64,000 bases of DNA. Source: Rhizomicrobium electricum (lineage in GTDB: Bacteria > Pseudomonadota > Alphaproteobacteria > Micropepsales > Micropepsaceae). Of this stretch, positions 7,435 through 14,697 are shown piece by piece. The stretch is taken from assembly GCF_011762045.1 (NCBI RefSeq), contig NZ_JAASQS010000004.1, forward strand, positions 460,476-524,475, read 5' to 3'. Numbering within the stretch: the first letter of the stretch is position 1; each line of letters begins with the position of its first letter. Position numbers and translations under genes: made by a program. The notes under the pieces are model-generated. The model ran no database searches, was not told the DNA's origin, and worked only from the letters and a program-made list of their open reading frames with translations.

Positions 7435-8115
7435 TCACTCCCCCATGCGGAAATTGGTGATGGATTTCTGCGTCAGGGCGATATTCTCGAACGTGACGGT
7501 GTTGCCGTTACCGACCGGCGACTGGGCGCTGACGCCGAGCCAGAGCTTGGCGGGGTAGTCGTTCTTGAACAGGCGGATGAGCTGCCATTTCTTGGCGTCG
7601 AGCGAATAGTAGAAGCCGACCGTCTTGGTGTCGGACGATATCTTCATGGTGACGGACTTGGCGGTGACGACGTCGTGGTTGTTGTCGTCCGAGGTGCCGG
7701 TGGTCCGCACACTGACGATGCGGATGCGGCCGTCTTCGCTGCGCTCCATCGCGAACTTGAGCCACAGATCGTCTTTCACCCAGATGTAGGTCGCCCCGGC
7801 ATCGTAGGTGGCGTGGAATTGCGGCGTCACCTTCGCCGTCAGAGTGAAGGGCTTGGCGTTGTCGATCTCGGTCAGCAGCACCGGCGCCGTGCTGTTGGAG
7901 AGCTTGCCGTCGGGATCGATGAAATTGTCGCGCTTGGCGTCGCTCTTGAGCGTCAGGCGGCCGTCGGTAACGCTGGCGTTCTGGGCCGCGCCGTTGAGCG
8001 CGCGCGTGAAGGTAATGCCGTCAAGCGTGATGGTCATGGCCGTGTCACCCAATTGCTGTGCCTGCGCCGCAACCATGCTTCCAAGCAAGAGCAATGCGGA
8101 AAGCGAAAACTTCAT
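7435..8115 (-). CDS. Exported DUF1349-like beta-sandwich protein
   Basis: The start at ATG 8113-8115 has an AGGGGAAA ribosome site and opens on a signal peptide (MKFSLSALLLLGSMVAAQAQ). The 48 extra upstream residues of the open frame are Arg/Ser-rich and unlike protein. The mature part (about 207 residues) has the concanavalin-like jelly-roll pattern of DUF1349: FTLTAKVTPQFHATYDAGATYIWVKDD, WLKFAMERSEDG, and KWQLIRLFKNDYPAKLWLGVSAQSP are recognisable strands. Such domains usually bind carbohydrate. It converges tail-to-tail with the NYN gene, 10 bp apart. Confidence 0.7.
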   Translation of the reverse strand: MKFSLSALLLLGSMVAAQAQQLGDTAMTITLDGITFTRALNGAAQNASVTDGRLTLKSDAKRDNFIDPDGKLSNSTAPVLLTEIDNAKPFTLTAKVTPQFHATYDAGATYIWVKDDLWLKFAMERSEDGRIRIVSVRTTGTSDDNNHDVVTAKSVTMKISSDTKTVGFYYSLDAKKWQLIRLFKNDYPAKLWLGVSAQSPVGNGNTVTFENIALTQKSITNFRMGE

Positions 8116-8312
8116 GGCGGAATTTCCCCTGTTGAGTGCCGGTTGATATTGGCGCTGCGGTTTATCGATGGGCCGCGATTGTGCACGTCCGGCGGACGCG
8201 CGATTGGAGAAACGTGCGGTGATGTCAGGCAACACAGATGTGCCTGTCATGGCTGTCATCCCCTGCGAGCAGGGTTGTGTAGCAATCGCCGTGCGCTCGC
8301 TCCGCCGGAAAG

Positions 8313-9233
8313 CTATCGTCTTGCTTTGCGCTCCCGCAGCAGTCGGCGCAAGCGGTTGATGGCTTCAGTGTTGCGGATCTGGATGCGGTCTTTTTCGGGA
8401 TCGCCGGTGAGGCGTTCGTCGGCCAGCACGATTTCGAGACCGCCGCCGGAATTGGTCTTCAGCCGCAGGATGGTGCGCTTGCCGATCCACAGCTCGGCCG
8501 GTTTGTCGGCGCTGAGCGCGGCATAGCGTTCGGCCTCTTCGTCGGGCAGGTTTTCGGCCCATTGCTCGTAGAGCTGGCGGTCGTCGGTCTCGGTCGGCAG
8601 CGTCTGGCGCTCGATCTGCAGCGTCGAGATGTCCTGCCAGAAATATTCGTCGAGCGTCTCGTTGATGACCTGGCCGGTGAGGAGACTGAGGTCGCACTGA
8701 TAGGCGATCAAATGATCCTTGGTGAGATGCAGCACGGTGAGGCAGGGCGGCGTGAAGCGGGTGACCTTGTCCCGACCGACCTTGACCTTGAAGCGCCAGC
8801 GCTGGCGCAGGGTGCCGTCGTCATGGCTGCGGCGGATCGCCAGATGCTGGAAACGGGGCAGACCGGCGAACACGATCGGATCGTTGGGCGCGATCAGGCC
8901 GGGCGTGGTGGCCTTGACGTCGCGCCCGATCCGCTCGATCAGGGCCGCGAAGTCCTCCTCGCGCCACAGATCGATGTCATCGTCGTCTGCCCGCCGCGAG
9001 CGTTCGTCGAACGACACCCAGGCGATGGCGAACAGCACCACCGTCAGGACCGCCGCCGCGACCGTGCCGTAGAACGAGATCGCGAACGCCGCGAGCGCGA
9101 TCATGATGGCGAGGCTGACCCCGCCGCCGGCGGCATAGGTCCACGGCGGCAGGCCTTTCTCCGGCGCGAAATACTGCCGGATCATCGCCCGCTTGGCCTG
9201 CTCGTCGTCTTGTTTCGGGCTCAACCAGCCCAT
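8313..9233 (-). CDS. Membrane-anchored hypothetical protein
   Basis: 306 residues. Two adjacent membrane segments at ~33-70 (AGGGVSLAIMIALAAFAISFYG and VAAAVLTVVLFAIAWVSF) are followed by an acidic stretch (DERSRRADDDDIDLW) and a ~210-residue cytoplasmic domain rich in short beta strands (RWRFKVKVGRDK, PCLTVLHLTKDHLIAYQCDLSL, LWIGKRTILRLKT). The layout resembles membrane-tethered PH-like or PH-associated domains, but I recognise no named family. It starts 15 bp downstream of the leftward gene ending at 9249, and the two are probably co-transcribed. Confidence 0.65.
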   Translation of the reverse strand: MGWLSPKQDDEQAKRAMIRQYFAPEKGLPPWTYAAGGGVSLAIMIALAAFAISFYGTVAAAVLTVVLFAIAWVSFDERSRRADDDDIDLWREEDFAALIERIGRDVKATTPGLIAPNDPIVFAGLPRFQHLAIRRSHDDGTLRQRWRFKVKVGRDKVTRFTPPCLTVLHLTKDHLIAYQCDLSLLTGQVINETLDEYFWQDISTLQIERQTLPTETDDRQLYEQWAENLPDEEAERYAALSADKPAELWIGKRTILRLKTNSGGGLEIVLADERLTGDPEKDRIQIRNTEAINRLRRLLRERKARR

Positions 9234-9248
9234 TGCCCCCTCCGCAAA

Positions 9249-9770
9249 CTACTTTTTTGCCTCGCAGCTCCCCGTGCCGCGGACATAGACGCGCGAAGCG
9301 CGGAACGCGTCGTCGTCGTCGGTGCCGTCGATGGTTTCGGTCATCACCGCGCCGTCGGCCGACAGCGTGCGCATGGCGGTGGCGCGCACGAGGCCTTTCG
9401 ACACCACGACGTAGCGATGATCGTCGACGCGCAGGAAGGCGAGGCTGCCGCCCGCGCCGTCGGCATGATCGCCGCCGTCGAACGCAAACATCCCGTCCTG
9501 ATGCTGCAGCTTGCCGTCGGCAGCGACGCGCACGGCCGTCATGCGAAACTTGCCGCCGCCGAGATCGTCGAGGCTCACCGCCGCGCAGACGTCGCCGCCG
9601 GTCGAGCGCGACGGATCGAGCGTGAAACTGCCGAACACCGGATCGTCGGCGAACGCCGGCGCCGCGACGAACGCCAGCGCCGCCAGAAGGCTAAAGCTTC
9701 GCCTCGATCGGCACGCCCGGCTGGTTTTTCGACGAGTGGATCGACAAGGCCGTCTTGACGCTCGCGACAT
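9249..9770 (-). CDS. Small exported hypothetical protein
   Basis: The secreted character is clear from RSFSLLAALAFVAAPAFA, a signal peptide, but the start is not. The only in-frame ATG is at 9768-9770, inside the upstream Lrp gene, giving an unusually long Arg-rich n-region of ~23 residues; no ATG, GTG or TTG lies nearer. The mature domain (about 130 residues) has alternating strands (FGSFTLDPSRS, GKFRMTAVRVAADGKLQH, YVVVSKGLVRATAMRTL) and two Cys (DVCAAV, TGSCEAK) that may form a disulfide. Overlap with lrp by 80 bp suggests coupling. Function unknown. Confidence 0.55.
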   Translation of the reverse strand: MSRASRRPCRSTRRKTSRACRSRRSFSLLAALAFVAAPAFADDPVFGSFTLDPSRSTGGDVCAAVSLDDLGGGKFRMTAVRVAADGKLQHQDGMFAFDGGDHADGAGGSLAFLRVDDHRYVVVSKGLVRATAMRTLSADGAVMTETIDGTDDDDAFRASRVYVRGTGSCEAKK

Positions 9771-10203
9771 TTTTCTCCGCCGTCAACACTTCCGTGATGA
9801 AGCTCTGGAAGCTGGACAGGTCCTTCGCCACGATTTTGAGGATGAAGTCGACTTCGCCCGACAGCATGTAGCATTCGCGCACGTTCGGCCACGAGCGTAC
9901 ATGGTCCTCGAATTCCTTGAGATCGCGATCGTGCTGGCTGTTGAGGCCGACGAAGGCGAAGCCGGTGACTTCGAAGCCGAGCGACTTGGCGTCGAGATCG
10001 GCGTGATAACCCTGAATGTAGCCGGCCTTTTCCAGGGCCCGCATGCGGCGAAGGCACGGTGGCGCCGTGATCTTGGCGCGGCGTGAGAGTTCGACGTTGG
10101 TGATGCGACCGTCGGCCTGAAGTTCGGCCAAAATCTTGAGGTCGATGGAATCGAGCTTGTGGTGCTCCAAGGGGCTTCCCCGAAATATTCTGTCTCGGCG
10201 CAT
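9691..10203 (-). CDS. Lrp/AsnC family transcriptional regulator
   Basis: A dimeric feast/famine regulator. Residues ~15-65 form the winged HTH (LDSIDLKILAELQADGRITNVELSRRA, APPCLRRMRALEKAGYI) and ~75-155 the RAM/AsnC effector domain (SLGFEVTGFAFVGLN, NVRECYMLSGEVDFILKIVA). The ATG at 10201-10203 gives 170 residues. A TTG at 10168-10170 with a GGGGAAG site gives LEHHKLDSIDLK, which fits the usual N-terminus of the family better. It is divergent from trxB across a 172-bp gap and is a plausible regulator of itself and possibly trxB. Confidence 0.85.
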   Translation of the reverse strand: MRRDRIFRGSPLEHHKLDSIDLKILAELQADGRITNVELSRRAKITAPPCLRRMRALEKAGYIQGYHADLDAKSLGFEVTGFAFVGLNSQHDRDLKEFEDHVRSWPNVRECYMLSGEVDFILKIVAKDLSSFQSFITEVLTAEKNVASVKTALSIHSSKNQPGVPIEAKL

Positions 10204-10375
10204 TTGTACTCCGGGAACCGGGGTAGACGCAATAATATGTCGAGAACCGCCTCGCCGCAGGTACAGGGTGTTGCGGGCACTCCTGGGTTGCCCCGGCTTG
10301 ACGTTTCAGGGGCCAATCCCGATATCACGCGGGGCTGTCGGAACCCTGAGTCCGGCGTCAACGAGAGCGTAGTCC

Positions 10376-11377
10376 ATGCATTCCAAAGTCATCATCCTGG
10401 GCAGCGGTCCGGCCGGCTGCACGGCCGCGATCTATGCGGCCCGCGCCATGCTCGATCCGGTCGTGATTGCCGGCCTGCAGCCCGGCGGCCAGCTTACCAT
10501 CACCACGGAAATCGAGAATTTCCCCGGCTTCGCCGACCCCATCCAGGGGCCCTGGCTGATGCAGCAGATGGAAGAGCAGGCCAAAAAGCTGGGGACGAAA
10601 TTCGTCACCGATGTCATCACCGCGGTGAACCTCAAGAAGCGCCCGTTTACCCTGACCGGCGACTCCGGCGAGACCTACACCTGCGACACGCTCATCGTCG
10701 CCACCGGCGCCCAGGCCAACTGGCTGGGGCTGCCGTCCGAAACCAAGTTCCAGGGCTCGGGCGTATCGGCCTGCGCGACCTGCGACGGCTTCTTCTACCG
10801 CGGCAAGAAGGTCGCAGTCGTCGGCGGCGGCAACACGGCAGCGGAAGAAGCACTGTTCCTGACCAACTTCGCCAATGAGGTGACGCTGGTTCACCGTCGC
10901 GACGCGTTGCGCTGCGACAAGACCAATATTTCCCGCCTCGAAGGCCATCCCAAGATCAAGATCGCCTACGGCTGCGAAATCGACGAAGTGGTCGGAACCG
11001 AGAACCCGAAGGGTGTTACCGGTGTCGTTCTGACGGATAAGGCGACCGGCGCCAAAAAGACCCTGGAGGTCGACGGCGTTTTCATCGCCATCGGCCATTC
11101 GCCCGCCACCGCCTTGTTCAAAGGTCAGGTGAAGATGGACGAATTCGGCTATATCAGGACGGCGCCCGATTCCACTCAGACCAGTGTGGCCGGCGTGTTC
11201 GCGGCGGGCGATGTGAAAGACCACACCTTCCGCCAGGCGGTCACCGCGGCCGGGATGGGTTGCATGGCGGCGCTGGAGGCCGAGCGGTTCCTGGCAGGGA
11301 CTCTCGAGCCGGCGAAATTGCGGCCGTCGAAGCCGGCGGCGAAGGCGGACACGAAAGCGACCACAGGGTCCAAGTGA
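10376..11377 (+). CDS. trxB: Thioredoxin reductase
   Basis: 333 residues, the usual length plus a ~15-residue Lys/Ala/Pro tail. It transfers electrons from NADPH through FAD and a redox disulfide to thioredoxin in the cytoplasm. FAD-binding GSGPAGCTAAIYAAR is at residues 9-23, the redox-active CATC motif at Cys133/Cys136, the NADPH-binding VVGGGNTAAEEALF follows, and the C-terminal FAD motif GVFAAGDVKDHTFRQAVTAAGMG is intact. A LysR-type gene follows after 11 bp, so they are likely co-transcribed. The nearest upstream regulator, Lrp, is divergent. Confidence 0.95.
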   Translation: MHSKVIILGSGPAGCTAAIYAARAMLDPVVIAGLQPGGQLTITTEIENFPGFADPIQGPWLMQQMEEQAKKLGTKFVTDVITAVNLKKRPFTLTGDSGETYTCDTLIVATGAQANWLGLPSETKFQGSGVSACATCDGFFYRGKKVAVVGGGNTAAEEALFLTNFANEVTLVHRRDALRCDKTNISRLEGHPKIKIAYGCEIDEVVGTENPKGVTGVVLTDKATGAKKTLEVDGVFIAIGHSPATALFKGQVKMDEFGYIRTAPDSTQTSVAGVFAAGDVKDHTFRQAVTAAGMGCMAALEAERFLAGTLEPAKLRPSKPAAKADTKATTGSK

Positions 11378-11388
11378 AGAGGTAGGGC

Positions 11389-12285
11389 ATGGATTGGGAC
11401 AAGCTGCGTATCTTCCATGCGGTGGCCTCCGCAGGAAGTTTCACCCATGCCGGTCAGATGCTGACCTTGAGCCAGTCGGCGGTCAGCCGCCAGATCAGCG
11501 CGCTCGAGGAAGAGATCAACACGCCGCTGTTCCAGCGCCATGCCCGCGGCCTCACCCTCACCGACGAAGGCGAGATGCTGTACGCGGCCGTCTCCGACGT
11601 TCTGGCGCGGCTCGCCCAGGCCGAAGAGGCGCTGAAGAACGTCCACGACGCCCCGCGCGGCTCGCTGAAAGTGACGTCCACCCACGGCATCGGCTCCTAC
11701 TGGCTGGTACCGCGGCTCGCCAATCTCATGAAGGAATGCCCGGAACTCGAACTGCATCTGGTGCTGGAAGACCGCGAACTCGATCTCTCCCAGCGCGAAG
11801 CCGACGTCGCCATCCGCATGCGCGCGCCGGTGCAGGCCGACCTGATCCAGCGCAAGCTGTTCACCGTGCACTATCATGTATATGCGACGCAGGCCTATCT
11901 CGACGCCGCCGGCACGCCGCAGCGCTGCGAGGATCTGATTGACCATACCGTCATTTCCTACGGCGAAACCGCGCCGAGCGAAGTGCGCGACATCAACTGG
12001 CTGGCCGATCAGTGCAAGCGAGCGGGGCGCTCCGGCGGCAAAGGCCGCATCATCCGGGTGAACAATGTGACGGGCGTGCTCAATGCCGCGCTGGCCGATA
12101 TCGGCGTGGTGTCGATACCCGACTACGTCGCTGCGCAATATTCGCAGCTCATCCGCATTCTGCCGGAAATTCCCGGACCGAGCTTCGACGTGCATTTGGT
12201 TTACGCGGATTCCTTGCGCCAATCCAAGCGCGTAGCGGCGTTCCGCGACTTCCTGGTGCGCGAAGCCAAGGATTGGCATTACTGA
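11389..12285 (+). CDS. LysR family transcriptional regulator
   Basis: 298 residues. The N-terminal winged HTH (MDWDKLRIFHAVASAGSFTHA, LTLSQSAVSRQISALEEEI, LFQRHARGLTLTDEGEMLY) is followed by a periplasmic-binding-protein-like effector domain (~90-290). Starting 11 bp after trxB, it is probably expressed from the same promoter. The arrangement trxB-lysR is common in alphaproteobacteria. The effector is not identifiable, but a link to redox or oxidative-stress control is reasonable from position alone. Two hairpins (12291-12314 and 12453-12488) could end the transcript. Confidence 0.9.
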   Translation: MDWDKLRIFHAVASAGSFTHAGQMLTLSQSAVSRQISALEEEINTPLFQRHARGLTLTDEGEMLYAAVSDVLARLAQAEEALKNVHDAPRGSLKVTSTHGIGSYWLVPRLANLMKECPELELHLVLEDRELDLSQREADVAIRMRAPVQADLIQRKLFTVHYHVYATQAYLDAAGTPQRCEDLIDHTVISYGETAPSEVRDINWLADQCKRAGRSGGKGRIIRVNNVTGVLNAALADIGVVSIPDYVAAQYSQLIRILPEIPGPSFDVHLVYADSLRQSKRVAAFRDFLVREAKDWHY

Positions 12286-12290
12286 ATCGT

Positions 12291-12314
12291 AAGACGCCTT
12301 GAAACGGCGTTTTT
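12291..12314 (+). terminator. Candidate Rho-independent terminator after lysR
   Basis: Six bases after the lysR stop, arms AAGACGCC and GGCGTTTT can pair (seven of eight positions) around a TTGAAAC loop, with a run of five T. The short stem makes it moderate in strength. Confidence 0.5.
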
Positions 12315-12452
12315 CGCACCTATCTGAGAGTCACGGCGCTCCTTCCCCCCAAGGACTGCCGGCGGCGGGTCCCCCGCCGCGAGAGCTCTGGGCGGCGCCC
12401 CCGCCGCCCGGCTCGGCTCGCGCCCCCAACCACGCGAGCGATCCCAAGCTGA

Positions 12453-12488
12453 ATTGCCGGAGCGCCCCCCCGCTCCGGCAATTTTTTT
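12453..12488 (+). terminator. Strong Rho-independent terminator upstream of lemA
   Basis: A 12-bp GC-rich stem (ATTGCCGGAGCG with CGCTCCGGCAAT) around a C-rich loop is followed by seven T. This is the clearest terminator in the window; it insulates the lysR unit from the lemA cassette that starts 104 bp further on. Confidence 0.85.
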
Positions 12489-12591
12489 CGTATTAAGTGG
12501 GAGCCCCGCGATTCGCCGTGGGGGACCACTAGGGCCGTTGCGCTATATGGCGGAAAGCCATTTCCGCTTGCGCTTCATGGGAGGTTTCTCG

Positions 12592-13188
12592 ATGTCGTTT
12601 TGGAAGAATTTCACCCGTCTCGCCGTTGTGGCCGCGCTGGGCGTTGGTCTTGCGGGCTGCGGCATCAACAAGATTCCAGCCCAGGACGAAAAGGTGAAAG
12701 CCGCCTGGAGCGAGGTGCAGAACCAGTATCAGCGCCGCGCCGATCTGGTGCCGAACCTGGTCAACACGGTGAAGGGCTACGCCAAGCAGGAATCTTCGGT
12801 TCTGACCGCGGTGACCGAAGCGCGCGCCAAGGCGACGCAGACCGTGCTGCCGGAAAAGGTCGCCACCGATCCCGAAGCCTTCAAGCAGTACGAAGCGAGC
12901 CAGGCACGTTTGTCGGGCGCCCTCGGACGGCTGCTCGCGATCAGCGAGAATTATCCGGACCTCAAGTCGAACCAGAACTTCATCGCGCTGCAGGCGCAGC
13001 TCGAAGGCACCGAGAACCGCATCACGGTGGCCCGCCGCGACTACATCCAGGAAGTCCAGGCGTTCAACACCATGCTGCGCACCATTCCGATGCGCTGGAC
13101 GGCCTCGATCTTCTATCCGGAGCTGAAGCCGTATCCGACCTTCACCACCTCCGAGAAGAACCAAAACGCACCGACGGTGCAGTTCTGA
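12592..13188 (+). CDS. lemA: LemA family lipoprotein
   Basis: 198 residues. ATG 12592 follows GGGAGG; the longer frame crosses the terminator and is not coding. The N-terminus is a lipoprotein signal with lipobox LAGC at about residues 17-20. The rest is the LemA helical bundle (DEKVKAAWSEVQNQYQRRADLVPNL, SARVTEARAKA-type heptads, RDYIQEVQAFNTML, ending at a FYPELKPYPTF loop). LemA proteins often sit beside TPM-domain proteins, as here, and are thought to act at the envelope; the precise role is unsettled. Followed 59 bp later by two TPM genes. Confidence 0.9.
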   Translation: MSFWKNFTRLAVVAALGVGLAGCGINKIPAQDEKVKAAWSEVQNQYQRRADLVPNLVNTVKGYAKQESSVLTAVTEARAKATQTVLPEKVATDPEAFKQYEASQARLSGALGRLLAISENYPDLKSNQNFIALQAQLEGTENRITVARRDYIQEVQAFNTMLRTIPMRWTASIFYPELKPYPTFTTSEKNQNAPTVQF

Positions 13189-13247
13189 CCTCTCCCGCTG
13201 CGGCCGGGGTTCGCTCCGGCCGCGACGGGTAAGGGAGAGGGTTGCCA

Positions 13248-14006
13248 ATGTTCAAACACTTCCGCAGCGTCGCTGCGTTCTTCGTGGTCGCCTTGTTCGC
13301 GGTCTTCGCGACGGCCTCCGCGAATGCCGCACTCCAGTTCCCGCCGCTCACCGGCCGCGTCGTCGACGACGCCGGCATTCTGAGCGAGCCGGCCAAACAG
13401 AAGCTCACCGCCTATCTCGCCGAGCACGAACAGCAGACCGGTCATCAAGTGGTGGTCGTCACGCTCAAGGATTTCGGCGGCACCGACATCGCCGATTACG
13501 GTTATCAGTTGGGACGCGCCTGGGGCATCGGTCAGAAGGGCAAGAACAACGGCGTCCTCATCATGGTGGCGCCGAACCAGCACCAGACCCGCATCGAAGT
13601 CGGTTACGGCCTCGAAGGCGATCTCACCGACGCGCAGTCGAAGCTGATCGTCGAGAACTTGATGCTGCCCGCGTTTCGCAAAGGCGATTACGACGGCGGC
13701 ATCCTCGCGGGCACGGTGAATGTGCTCAGGACCATCGGCGGCAATCCCACCGGGGCGGAGGCTATTCCGCGGCCGCAGCGTGACGAAGGTTCGCCACTCG
13801 GCGCCTTCCCGATCATCCTCATCATCATCTTCTTCGTCGTGTTCGGGCGTCATCTGTGGCCGCTTCTACTGCTCGGCGGCTTGGGCGGCGGCGGCGGACG
13901 CGGCGGCTGGGGTGGTGGCGGCGGTGGTTGGGGCGGCGGTTCCGGCGGCGGATTCTCCGGCGGCGGAGGATCGTTCGGCGGCGGCGGCGCATCGGGGAGC
14001 TGGTGA
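13248..14006 (+). CDS. TPM domain membrane protein (YgcG-like)
   Basis: 252 residues. ATG 13248 after GGGAGAGG is preferred over a TTG two codons earlier. Signal peptide (residues 1-27), then the TPM domain (FPPLTGRVVDDAGILSE, HQVVVVTLKDFGGTDIADYGYQLGRAWGIGQKGKNNGVLIM, TRIEVGYGLEGDLTDAQS), one membrane segment (FPIILIIIFFVVFGRHLWPLLLL) and a Gly/Ser/Trp-rich tail of ~45 residues, typical of YgcG. TPM domains are periplasmic and in some homologues have phosphatase-like activity. It overlaps the next TPM gene by a single base. Confidence 0.9.
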   Translation: MFKHFRSVAAFFVVALFAVFATASANAALQFPPLTGRVVDDAGILSEPAKQKLTAYLAEHEQQTGHQVVVVTLKDFGGTDIADYGYQLGRAWGIGQKGKNNGVLIMVAPNQHQTRIEVGYGLEGDLTDAQSKLIVENLMLPAFRKGDYDGGILAGTVNVLRTIGGNPTGAEAIPRPQRDEGSPLGAFPIILIIIFFVVFGRHLWPLLLLGGLGGGGGRGGWGGGGGGWGGGSGGGFSGGGGSFGGGGASGSW

Positions 14007-14581
14007 TGCAAAAACTGAACGACGCACAACGTGCGAAATTGAAGGAAGCGCTCGAAGCGGTGGAGAAGCGCACCTCAGCCCGCGTGGCGGTGACGACGGT
14101 TCCGATCAGCGACAAGTACAAGCTCTATCCCGCGCTCTACGGCGGCCTCGCGGCGTTCCTGATGGGCGCGGTGCTGGCGATGTTCTTCCCGCACTTGCCG
14201 CTGCGCGAAGCCTTCCTGATCGTGGTGGTGGCGGCGGGCGCGGCGACGTTCCTGCTCGACTTCTGGCCGCTGCGCCTAGCGGTGGTGCCGCGTCACGCCA
14301 AGCTGTGGGAGTGCTGGGAACTGGCGCACCGCGCCTTTGCCTCGCGCGTCCTCGCCCAGAACGACCGCAAGACCGGCATCCTGTTGTTCGTGTCGCTGGG
14401 CGAACGCTACGTCGAGGTGGTGACCGACCGCGACGTCGACCGTCATATTCCGCAAAGCGTGTGGGACGCGATCATCAAGGACTTCCTCGCCGAAGCCAAA
14501 CAAGGCCGCGTCGGCGAAGCGCTGCCCAAGGCGGTCGAAGCCTGCGCCGGCGCCCTGTCCGAGCATTACCCGCCGGCCTGA
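14006..14581 (+). CDS. TPM domain membrane protein (second copy)
   Basis: 191 residues starting at ATG 14006, whose A is the last base of the upstream stop. A TPM domain is split around two membrane helices: MQKLNDAQRAKLKEALEAVEKRTSARVAVTTVP, then helices at ~45-90 (LAAFLMGAVLAMFFPHLPL, FLIVVVAAGAATFLLDF), then GILLFVSLGERYVEVVTDRDVDRHIP and a helical end. This is the usual partner of LemA and YgcG, and the three genes probably form one envelope module. Termination is uncertain; 117 bp separate it from the receptor gene. Confidence 0.87.
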   Translation: MQKLNDAQRAKLKEALEAVEKRTSARVAVTTVPISDKYKLYPALYGGLAAFLMGAVLAMFFPHLPLREAFLIVVVAAGAATFLLDFWPLRLAVVPRHAKLWECWELAHRAFASRVLAQNDRKTGILLFVSLGERYVEVVTDRDVDRHIPQSVWDAIIKDFLAEAKQGRVGEALPKAVEACAGALSEHYPPA

Positions 14582-14697
14582 CCTGTCGCACTAGTTTGTA
14601 CCGCCCGTTCCGGCGCATGCGGGCTATGCGAAACCGACTCTTTGAGCCACTAGGCGGCACTTCCCACCTTTAGGGGAGTGTTGCAGCACGTGGGGTC

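Noticed and set aside
8116..8312. Fragment resembling the palindrome family at 5112
   Set aside because: Only short pieces (GTCATCCCC and GCTCCGCCGG) match and no pairing arms could be traced, so it is not called as a repeat.
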